From contig JALOCD010000056.1 in NCBI GenBank assembly GCA_023228025.1, positions 1-28,916 on the forward strand: 28,916 nucleotides of DNA, in the 5' to 3' direction. This document shows, piece by piece, positions 22,891 through 28,916 of the stretch. The first letter of the stretch is position 1; every line of letters begins with the position of its first letter. This stretch comes from Prolixibacteraceae bacterium. GTDB lineage: Bacteria > Bacteroidota > Bacteroidia > Bacteroidales > Prolixibacteraceae. The translations under genes and the position numbers were made by a program. The notes beneath the pieces were generated by a model. The model worked only from the letters and a program-made list of their open reading frames with translations, made no database searches and had not been told where the DNA came from.

Positions 22891-23661
22891 TTAAAAAGCC
22901 AATCCAATGCTTATGCCACTGCGAAGCCAGGGATAAGGCATCGATTTGCCACTGACATCCACCTGGTCGGAGCCACTCCTTGTAACCTTGATTTTGCTGG
23001 AAAGAAAAGAGGGCAATTTATCGACATTATCCCTTACGCCGCTTTCGACTTTATCAATCATGATGACATTCGGTGATTTTACCGTTGCCGTCACATCGGC
23101 CAGGCCGGCTTCAATTCCCAGGAAGTAAAAATCGACGGTCAACCTCTTGGCAATCATGAATTGAACGCCCCACTGGATCCCGAAGTTTAAGGTATTTCCA
23201 TTAACATCGTATTTTTCATCGTATTGCGTTGTAACCGGCGGGTATCCTTCCGTTATGGTCCTGTGGTTATCAGCTTTGGCTTTGAATTTCTGGTATTTCA
23301 GGTATGGAGAAAAATAAAACCCGACCGGTCTTACATGATGTCCGGCATAATGACGGTAGGCAGCGCGAATTGCCATGGTGCTGAAAGCATCGTTCGTAAT
23401 CTTATTATCCGGATTATCCATGCCAAATTTATTGGCAAACGATTTCGGGGATTCGAGCCCCAAACCTAGAATAAAAGAGCTTTTCGGACTAAATTTGCGC
23501 TCATACTCAAATGACAGAGAGTTGAAAATCAGGTTCTCCGGTAGAAATTTAACTACATTCTTGCGCTTTTGCGTAATGGTATCCTGATTCATTGATACTT
23601 CCTGTCCAAATAGGCTTACTGAAAAAAGTAAGAATAATAAAAATAACGCATTGGGTTTCAT
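22891..23661 (-). CDS. DUF3575-type outer-membrane beta-barrel protein
   Basis: A 256-residue exported protein. The signal peptide is clear (MKPNALFLLFLLFSVSLFG, cleavage likely before QEVS). The mature chain has alternating hydrophobic strands (SLSFEYERKFSPKSSFILGLGL, YAGHHVRPVGFYFSPYLKYQ, LNFGIQWGVQFMIAKRLTVDFYFLGIEAG) and ends in GISIGLAF with a C-terminal aromatic residue, typical of outer-membrane beta-barrels. The pattern matches DUF3575, a Bacteroidota family of unknown function. It stands alone, with its 3' end at the shared terminator. The region upstream is AT-rich; I see no convincing TAnnTTTG element for it. Confidence 0.75.
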   Translation of the reverse strand: MKPNALFLLFLLFSVSLFGQEVSMNQDTITQKRKNVVKFLPENLIFNSLSFEYERKFSPKSSFILGLGLESPKSFANKFGMDNPDNKITNDAFSTMAIRAAYRHYAGHHVRPVGFYFSPYLKYQKFKAKADNHRTITEGYPPVTTQYDEKYDVNGNTLNFGIQWGVQFMIAKRLTVDFYFLGIEAGLADVTATVKSPNVIMIDKVESGVRDNVDKLPSFLSSKIKVTRSGSDQVDVSGKSMPYPWLRSGISIGLAF

Positions 23662-23935
23662 GGTTTGGAGTTTTAATTAACAACTTAAAACTAATTAATT
23701 TTAATCAAATTGCAAAGCACAGCCATTGTACGTTATTATGACATGGAAGGAAAAGATTCGGATGCCAAAATATCCCTTTTCAAACCATTTCAAAAGGCCG
23801 AACTGACCAACTTAATTGAAGAAGATCGTTGACCGATTCCATCCACTTCATCAGTTCTTTGGAAAGTTCTTTTACTGTATAGGCTTTACTTTTTTCTAAA
23901 GGTTTTTTTAGCTCAAAAGAATCCTCATTGAACAC

Positions 23936-23973
23936 AAAAAAGCCTTCGAAATCCCGCGACTTGAAGGCTTTTT
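23936..23973 (-). terminator. Rho-independent terminator of the tRNA-Arg gene
   Basis: On the minus strand, GCCTTC (23963-23968) pairs with GAAGGC (23942-23947), extended inward by AAGTC/GATTT with one bulge, and is followed by a T run (23936-23941). It begins 5 nt after the encoded CCA of the tRNA. Confidence 0.75.
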
Positions 23974-23978
23974 AAATT

Positions 23979-24053
23979 TGGTGACCCCACCGGGATTCGA
24001 ACCCAGATCAAAAGAACCGGAATCTTCCATTCTATCCATTAAACTATGGGGCC
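23979..24053 (-). tRNA. tRNA-Arg (anticodon CCG)
   Basis: On the minus strand a 72-nt tRNA plus an encoded CCA. The acceptor stem GGCCCCA pairs with TGGGGTC (one G-T pair). The D arm is GTTTAATGGATAGAAT. The anticodon arm GAAGA-TTCCGGT-TCTTT has anticodon CCG, which reads the arginine codon CGG. The variable loop is short (4 nt). The T arm is CTGGG-TTCGAAT-CCCGG. Discriminator is A73 and the CCA end is encoded (23979-23981). All arms fold, so it appears functional. It has its own promoter and terminator. Confidence 0.93.
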
Positions 24054-24062
24054 TAAGAGCCG

Positions 24063-24070
24063 CAAATGTA
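24063..24070 (-). promoter_or_regulatory. -7 promoter element of tRNA-Arg
   Basis: TACATTTG on the minus strand matches TAnnTTTG, 9 nt before the first base of the tRNA at 24053, a fitting distance for a tRNA promoter with a short 5' leader. The rest of 24071-24314 is AT-rich and shows no gene or clear element. Confidence 0.55.
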
Positions 24071-24314
24071 GCAATAATCTTTTTACGGCACTCCTGATCT
24101 GAAAAAATGCCCGCCCACATGGACTAAATATTCTGTTTCACCTGAGAATTTCTCCAACTTTTGAATGCATTTCCAACCAGAAAAAATAATTTTGTTTGGT
24201 ATCAAATCAAAAGTCTGGTTCTCCATTTTCTCTTTGATCATTTGCGTTCCAATTTATAATCAGAAAATTAAGAAAATCCTCATTCTTTGAATAGTTATAA
24301 AGTATTTATTGATA

Positions 24315-25667
24315 ATGAATTATGCTGTAATAGATGTAGAAACGACCGGTAGCTCGCCTACGAACGGAAAGATTACTGAAATAGCCATTTACATCTACAA
24401 TGGGAGTGAAATCACAGATTCATTCTGTTCACTCGTAAATCCTGAATGCAACATACCCTGGAACATCACACAATTGACCGGCATTACCAATGAGATGGTG
24501 GAATCTGCTCCCAAGTTCTATGAGATCGCCAAAAAAATTGTGGAAATTACTGCAAATACAATATTTGTAGCCCATAATGCGGCTTTTGATTATTCTTTTG
24601 TCCGCGAAGAGTTTAAACGGCTGGGATATGATTACAAACGCAAAACGATGTGCACGGTAAGCCTTAGCAGGAAGCTGATCCCCGGACTTCGCTCCTACTC
24701 ACTGGGAAATATCTGTCATGATTTGAACATTACCATTGAAGAGAGACATCGTGCAGGTGGCGATGCCCTTGCTACCGTGAAATTGTTTGAGAAAATCCTC
24801 AGGCAGAATGAGACAGCCGATCATGATCTTTTCTCTACACGCAAAGGCAACCTATCCGAGAAAACAATTGCATCTTTGCCCGGAAGCTGTGGCGTCTATT
24901 ACTTTTATGATGCCAAAGGAGACCTCATCTACATCGGTAAAAGCAAAAACATTCACCAACGGGTAATTGCCCATCTCAACAATCGCCTGACAAAAAAAGC
25001 GATGGAGATGAGTGAACGAATTACCTCTGTCAGTCATGAAATTACAGGGAGCGAATTGGTGGCCCTTCTTCTTGAATCCGAGGAAATAAAGTCCAATCGC
25101 CCGTTTTACAACCGGATGCAAAGAAGATCTGCCAACAACTTCGGAATTTTTTCATTTGAAGACCGCAGTGGCTATCTGCACCTGCAAGTTCAAAAGATTG
25201 CGGAAGAATCAATTCCATTAACCTCTTTCAATTTCTATCAGGAAGGCATTGATTTGCTGCATACCAAGGCCAAAATGCATACACTTTGCAAGAAGCTTTG
25301 TCATCTGGATGATCAGCAATCACCCTGTTTCAATTCCAGGTTAGGCAATTGTTTGGGCGCTTGTGAAGGAAAGGAAGATCCTGAATCCTACAATGCCCGG
25401 GTTCTTGAGGCAATCAGGCCCTGGTTGTTCCCATCCCAGGATTTCTTTATTCTGGAAAATATCAGGAATACGGACGAGATAGCCGTAATTAAAATTTCCA
25501 GGGGAAAATACCTCGGATATGGATTTTTATCCGGTGATTCATCCGGAGTCGATTTGGAAACATTACACGATTGTATCCGCACAAAAAAAGACAATTGGGA
25601 TACACGGATAATCATTAAAAGTTACCTCAAAAAATACCACCGGTATCTTAAGATCATAGAGTATTAG
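24315..25667 (+). CDS. DnaQ-like 3'-5' exonuclease fused to a GIY-YIG (UvrC/Cho-like) nuclease
   Basis: A 450-residue two-domain nuclease. The DEDDh exonuclease domain (1-165) has ExoI IDVETTG (Asp7, Glu9), ExoII HNAAFDYSF and ExoIII HRAGGDAL. The GIY-YIG domain starts near residue 193 with GVYYFYDAKGDLIYIGKSKN and has the downstream ITGSELVALLLESEEIK and RPFYN segments, as in the UvrC N-terminal nuclease and Cho. The final 180 residues resemble the UvrC region with conserved cysteines (CKKLCHLDDQQSPCFNSRLGNC). The frame opens at a TTG (24309), but the ATG at 24315 begins right at the exonuclease motif. It overlaps the end of the convergent photolyase gene by 4 nt. A role in DNA repair is likely. 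Confidence 0.88.
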   Translation: MNYAVIDVETTGSSPTNGKITEIAIYIYNGSEITDSFCSLVNPECNIPWNITQLTGITNEMVESAPKFYEIAKKIVEITANTIFVAHNAAFDYSFVREEFKRLGYDYKRKTMCTVSLSRKLIPGLRSYSLGNICHDLNITIEERHRAGGDALATVKLFEKILRQNETADHDLFSTRKGNLSEKTIASLPGSCGVYYFYDAKGDLIYIGKSKNIHQRVIAHLNNRLTKKAMEMSERITSVSHEITGSELVALLLESEEIKSNRPFYNRMQRRSANNFGIFSFEDRSGYLHLQVQKIAEESIPLTSFNFYQEGIDLLHTKAKMHTLCKKLCHLDDQQSPCFNSRLGNCLGACEGKEDPESYNARVLEAIRPWLFPSQDFFILENIRNTDEIAVIKISRGKYLGYGFLSGDSSGVDLETLHDCIRTKKDNWDTRIIIKSYLKKYHRYLKIIEY

Positions 25668-26989
25668 CCGACTTCACCCAAACCTTCTTTGTATCGCGCG
25701 ATGGCGCGCTCCCGGGCAAAGGCATGGTCAATGATCTTTGAGGGATATTGGTCTGTTCCATATTCTGGTACCCATTTACTGATGTAAATAAATTCCGGAT
25801 CAAACCTTTGTACCTGCAATTCCGGATTGAAGATTCTGAAATAGGGCGCGGCATCACAACCTGAACCGGATGCCCATTGCCACCCTCCGTTATTGGAAGC
25901 AAGGTCGTAATCATTCAATTTCGATGCAAAATAGGTTTCACCCCATTTCCAGTCAATCAAAAGGTGCTTGCATAGAAAACTGGCAGTCACCATCCTGACC
26001 CGGTTGTGCATGAATCCGGTCTGGTTCAATTCACGCATTCCGGCATCCACCAGCGGATATCCGGTTATACCATTGCACCACGCGTGAAAGTGATTCTGGT
26101 CATTTTCCCAACGGACATTGTCGTACGCGGGTTTAAATGCCCTTGTGGAAACCTGTGGAAAAAACCACAGAATCTGACTGTAAAAATTTCTCCAGATTAA
26201 TTCCGATAAAAATGTTTGGGAATGAAGCATGGCCAGGGCAGTTATCTTTCTAATGCTTACCGTACCAAACCTGAGATGCAGGCTCAATTTCGAAGTCCCG
26301 TTCCGACCAGGAAAATCACGGTTGTCCTCATAATTTTCCAACAGGCTCTGCGGAAGCGACTTGGGTGGAAAAATATTATCGACTTTGGTAAAACCCAGTG
26401 ATTCGATTGAAGGCATGGACATGGGTTTGATCCTGATAAAATTATGGAAGTAAAGAGAGGTCTTGTTGGCACGAACACTGTCCTGGTTCAGCTTTTCCAG
26501 GAATCTTTTCTTGTAAGGTGTAAAAACAGTGTAGGGCTTACCGTCTTTTTTAACCAATTCATCTTTTTCGAACAACACATGATCTTTGTAAGTGATAAAT
26601 TCGGTCCGGTTCATTCTCAGTAACCGCTCCACATGCATATCCCGGTGATTGGTATAAGGTTCATAATCCCTGTTACAATAGACACTGCAGATGTGATACT
26701 TCTCAATCAATGAATTAAATACATCCATGGGCCGGCCATGAAGCACACACAGCGTTGATCCAATTTTTTCCAGTTCATTTTTGATCTGGTGCAAAGTTTC
26801 ATATATGAAATTGATCCTATAATCCAAGGTGTCAGGAATCCTGGATAAAATATCAGGATTGAAAATAAACAATGGCAGCACATTCTCGCGGGTCTTTAAT
26901 GCGTGAAATAGGGCTGTATTATCATCCAGCCTAAGATCTCTCCGCATCCAGAAGATATTAACAACAGGTTTCTCCTTTTGACTTGTCAT
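25664..26989 (-). CDS. phrB: Deoxyribodipyrimidine photolyase (cryptochrome/photolyase family)
   Basis: A 441-residue class I photolyase that repairs UV-induced pyrimidine dimers using blue light. The N-terminal antenna domain begins IFWMRRDLRLDDNTALFHAL. The FAD domain carries TSKLSLHLRFGTVSIRK, LIWRNFYSQ, WCNGITGYPLVDAGMRELNQ, GFMHNRVRM, LLIDWKWGE and the ASNNGGWQWASGSGCDAAPY block that binds FAD and the lesion. The chain is complete. The frame is open to 27034, but the promoter at 27032-27060 would start transcription near 27027, so the ATG at 26989 (MTSQKEKP) is the real start. It is convergent with the nuclease gene, another repair enzyme. Confidence 0.95.
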   Translation of the reverse strand: MTSQKEKPVVNIFWMRRDLRLDDNTALFHALKTRENVLPLFIFNPDILSRIPDTLDYRINFIYETLHQIKNELEKIGSTLCVLHGRPMDVFNSLIEKYHICSVYCNRDYEPYTNHRDMHVERLLRMNRTEFITYKDHVLFEKDELVKKDGKPYTVFTPYKKRFLEKLNQDSVRANKTSLYFHNFIRIKPMSMPSIESLGFTKVDNIFPPKSLPQSLLENYEDNRDFPGRNGTSKLSLHLRFGTVSIRKITALAMLHSQTFLSELIWRNFYSQILWFFPQVSTRAFKPAYDNVRWENDQNHFHAWCNGITGYPLVDAGMRELNQTGFMHNRVRMVTASFLCKHLLIDWKWGETYFASKLNDYDLASNNGGWQWASGSGCDAAPYFRIFNPELQVQRFDPEFIYISKWVPEYGTDQYPSKIIDHAFARERAIARYKEGLGEVG

Positions 26990-27031
26990 CCGAAAAACAT
27001 ATATGAAATGTGTCTGAAATATATGAAAAAA

Positions 27032-27060
27032 CAAAACTAAATCTACCTTTGTTTCTCAAA
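27032..27060 (-). promoter_or_regulatory. Promoter of the photolyase gene (-33 and -7 elements)
   Basis: On the minus strand TTTG (27057-27060), 17 nt, then TAGTTTTG (27032-27039) match the Bacteroidota TTTG-N17-19-TAnnTTTG promoter. The predicted leader to 26989 is about 38 nt. Confidence 0.6.
27044..27051 (+). promoter_or_regulatory. -7 promoter element of the threonine aldolase gene
   Basis: TACCTTTG matches TAnnTTTG, 43 nt upstream of the ATG at 27095. It lies within the spacer of the oppositely oriented photolyase promoter, so the two cannot be occupied by polymerase at once. No -33 TTTG is seen. Confidence 0.5.
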
Positions 27061-27094
27061 AAAAGATCCACTCAAATTTTAAATTCCATATTCT

Positions 27095-28123
27095 ATGAGT
27101 AAACGAGGTTTTGCAAGCGATAACAATTCAGGTATTCATCCTAATATTCTCAAAGCCATAGAAATGGCAAATGTGGGTCATGCTATAGGTTATGGCGATG
27201 ATATTTATACTGAAAGTGCAAAAAGTCTCTTCAAAAAAGAGTTCGGTCATGAAACTGAAGTTTTCTTTGCATTAACAGGTACAGGCGCCAATATCTTATC
27301 AATACAGACGTTGTGTCACTCTTTTAACTCCATTTTGTGTGCTGAAACAGCTCATATCTATGTGGATGAATGTGGCGCTCCCGAGAAATTTACAGGAAGT
27401 AAACTGATTCCCATTCCTTCAGGTAATGGGAAGGTCGATCCTGCCGAATTAATTAAAAAATTGCACGGTTTTGACTTTGAGCATCACGCTCAACCAGGTT
27501 TGTTAAGTATTTCCCAGGTAACAGAAATGGGCACAGTTTATACTGTGAAAGAGATCAAAGAACTGGCAAAAATCGTTCATGGGGTTGGAATGTTTCTGCA
27601 CATGGATGGGGCAAGAATTGCCAATGCTGCGGTCTCTTTGGGTTTGAATTTCAGGGACTTCACAAAGGATGCCGGCGTTGATCTGCTCTCGTTTGGCGGT
27701 ACAAAAAATGGTATGATGTTGGGTGAGGCAGTTTTGATCTTCCAACCTTCACTGGCAAAGCACACGAAATATTATCGGAAACAGGCCGCCCAATTGTATT
27801 CAAAAATGAGGTTTGTTTCAGCGCAGTTCATTCCATACCTGAAAGAAGAAATTTGGAAATCCAATGCCAAACATGCCAATGAAATGGCACAAATGCTGCA
27901 TGGCTTAATTTCAGAAATCAAAGCCATCAAGGTGACACAAAAGGTGGATGCCAATGGAATTTTCGCGATTTTGCCCCGGGAAATCATTCCGATCATCAGA
28001 AAGGAGTATTTTTTTTACGATTGGGATGAAGCCAAAGGCGAAGTCAGATTAATGACCTCTTTCGATACAACAGAGGAGGATGTTCGCAATCTGGTAGCCC
28101 TTTTGAAGGCTCATTTAAGCTAA
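27095..28123 (+). CDS. ltaE: Low-specificity L-threonine aldolase
   Basis: A 342-residue PLP enzyme (beta-eliminating lyase family) that cleaves L-threonine and allo-threonine to glycine and acetaldehyde. The N-terminus has FASDNNSGIHPNILKAI and the YGDDIYTESA motif. HMDGARIANA contains the Asp and Arg that contact PLP, and SFGGTKNGMMLGEAV carries the Schiff-base Lys204. Length is typical. The downstream sequence holds a weak terminator and then nusB on the same strand. It is divergent from the photolyase gene. Confidence 0.93.
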   Translation: MSKRGFASDNNSGIHPNILKAIEMANVGHAIGYGDDIYTESAKSLFKKEFGHETEVFFALTGTGANILSIQTLCHSFNSILCAETAHIYVDECGAPEKFTGSKLIPIPSGNGKVDPAELIKKLHGFDFEHHAQPGLLSISQVTEMGTVYTVKEIKELAKIVHGVGMFLHMDGARIANAAVSLGLNFRDFTKDAGVDLLSFGGTKNGMMLGEAVLIFQPSLAKHTKYYRKQAAQLYSKMRFVSAQFIPYLKEEIWKSNAKHANEMAQMLHGLISEIKAIKVTQKVDANGIFAILPREIIPIIRKEYFFYDWDEAKGEVRLMTSFDTTEEDVRNLVALLKAHLS

Positions 28124-28146
28124 AATGATGGGTTAGCCGCTTTTTT
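28119..28146 (+). terminator. Weak terminator after ltaE
   Basis: GCTAA (28119-28123, containing the stop codon) pairs with TTAGC (28133-28137) around a 9-nt loop and is followed by CGC and a run of six T (28141-28146). The short stem makes it a modest candidate. Confidence 0.4.
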
Positions 28147-28150
28147 ATTG

Positions 28151-28158
28151 TACTTTTG
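28151..28158 (+). promoter_or_regulatory. -7 promoter element of nusB
   Basis: TACTTTTG matches TAnnTTTG, 24 nt upstream of the nusB ATG at 28183. No clear -33 element. Confidence 0.5.
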
Positions 28159-28182
28159 CCGCTCAAGGAAAAATAAATTAGC

Positions 28183-28916
28183 ATGATAAGTCGAAGGATT
28201 ATCCGTACAAAAGTTCTGCAAATACTCTACGCACACGTTTCAACACCAGAGAAACCTATCAGTGCATCTGAAAATGAATTGCATTTTAGTATTCAGAAAA
28301 CCTACGATCTCTATCATTTGTTGTTATCGCTGCCAATCGAACTTAGCGACTATGCAGATAGATTAATTGAGCTAAGAAAGCAGAAGAATTTTCCGACCAA
28401 GGAGGAGCTAAATCCCAATCTGCGCTTTGTTTCCAACCGCCTGATCAATAAGTTAAGAAGTAACAAGGACCTCGAGACTTTCGTTCAGAAAAACAAAGTC
28501 AATTGGGTTAACAGTCAGGAACTTGTAAAGAAGATTTACCAATCAATGGTAGAATCTGAACTGTACCTCAATTATCTCGCGGGCAGTGAAGACAATTTCC
28601 AGATCGACAGAAGGTTTTGTGAAGATTTCTATGCTGAGATCTTGCTCAAAAGCGAGTTTGTCTTCAATGAATTTGAAGAACAAAGCATTTATTGGAACGA
28701 CGATCTTGATTTTGTGGTTTCCATGGTAATAAAGACGCTTAAAAAATTCAGGGAAGAGAACAACATCAACGATCACCTCTCTTCTTTGTATAAGGATGAG
28801 GAAGATAGGGATTTTACCATTAAGCTCTTCAGGAAGACTCTTTCAAAGAGTGAGGAAAACAGAAAGACGATCGAAACCTATACCAAGAACTGGGACGTTG
28901 ACAGAGTAGCGACCAT
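28183..28916 (+). CDS. nusB: Transcription antitermination factor NusB, C-terminus cut by window end
   Basis: An open frame from the ATG at 28183 runs without a stop to the end of the window (244 complete codons). It starts MISRRIIRTKVLQILYAH, the conserved NusB N-terminal helix (arginine-rich, then KVLQxLYA), and continues with several helices of the all-alpha NusB fold, including NLRFVSNRLINKLRSNKD. The insertions relative to the roughly 140-residue Escherichia coli NusB are in line with the longer (about 300-residue) Bacteroidota forms. NusB binds boxA RNA with NusE (S10) in rRNA antitermination. The C-terminal helices lie beyond the window. Confidence 0.88.
   Translation, partial: MISRRIIRTKVLQILYAHVSTPEKPISASENELHFSIQKTYDLYHLLLSLPIELSDYADRLIELRKQKNFPTKEELNPNLRFVSNRLINKLRSNKDLETFVQKNKVNWVNSQELVKKIYQSMVESELYLNYLAGSEDNFQIDRRFCEDFYAEILLKSEFVFNEFEEQSIYWNDDLDFVVSMVIKTLKKFREENNINDHLSSLYKDEEDRDFTIKLFRKTLSKSEENRKTIETYTKNWDVDRVAT

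Noticed and set aside
23743..23832. A 29-codon plus-strand ORF (MEGKDSDAKISLFKPFQKAE...).
   Set aside because: It is too short, overlaps the opposing candidate ORF, and has no ribosome binding site or recognisable domain.
23908..24120. A minus-strand open frame of 70 residues across the tRNA gene.
   Set aside because: It reads through the tRNA-Arg gene and its terminator, so it is not a real coding region.

Overview
The window is a chromosomal segment of a Bacteroidota bacterium. The evidence is the gene content (an atp operon with a signal-peptide-bearing AtpB and a small AtpZ-like subunit, DUF3575, DUF502, and a NusB of Bacteroidota type), moderate GC, weak Shine-Dalgarno sequences, and many upstream octamers matching the Bacteroidota -7 promoter element TAnnTTTG. 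The order within the phylum cannot be settled from sequence alone. No phage, insertion sequence or CRISPR array is visible.

Layout. (1) 1-7800, all minus strand: aguA, aguB, a cytidylate-kinase-like gene, an AtpZ-like subunit, an AtpI-like membrane protein, then atpB-atpE-atpF-atpH-atpA-atpG (atpG runs off the left edge; atpD and atpC are not in the window). The only sizeable gap in this run holds a palindromic intergenic repeat. (2) 7854-9212, minus: a membrane-anchored class-C beta-lactamase-fold serine hydrolase. (3) 9384-12273, plus: a GNAT-like protein, then a LuxR/NarL-type sensor kinase and response regulator. (4) 12403-17462, plus: five heterodisulfide-reductase-like genes in the order C1-B1-A-C2-B2, the last fused to a NarI/HdrE-like membrane domain. 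(5) 17463-19254, minus: YugP-type zinc peptidase, DUF502 membrane protein, cupin. (6) 19255-22835: a REP-like hairpin array, a 2x[4Fe-4S] protein (minus), a Crp/Fnr regulator (plus) with a perfect palindromic operator between the two, then pabB and pabC. (7) 22842-24070: a bidirectional terminator, a DUF3575 protein, and tRNA-Arg(CCG) with its promoter and terminator. (8) 24315-28123: an exonuclease/GIY-YIG fusion convergent with a DNA photolyase, then a threonine aldolase divergent from the photolyase. (9) 28183-end: nusB, partial.

The most unusual element is the Hdr-like locus. Its gene order and the short HdrA resemble the sHdr complexes of sulfur oxidisers, but its terminal subunit is a membrane protein carrying two [4Fe-4S] motifs and two complete CCG cluster motifs. 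This suggests a cytoplasmic thiol/disulfide or electron-carrier oxidoreductase that exchanges electrons with the quinone pool. No lipoate-binding protein, TusA, DsrE, rhodanese or ETF gene lies beside it in the window, so its substrate is open. The Crp-ferredoxin pair forms a neat regulatory module: the 16-bp operator is centred where a class II activator would bind upstream of the ferredoxin promoter, and it also lies just upstream of the crp start.
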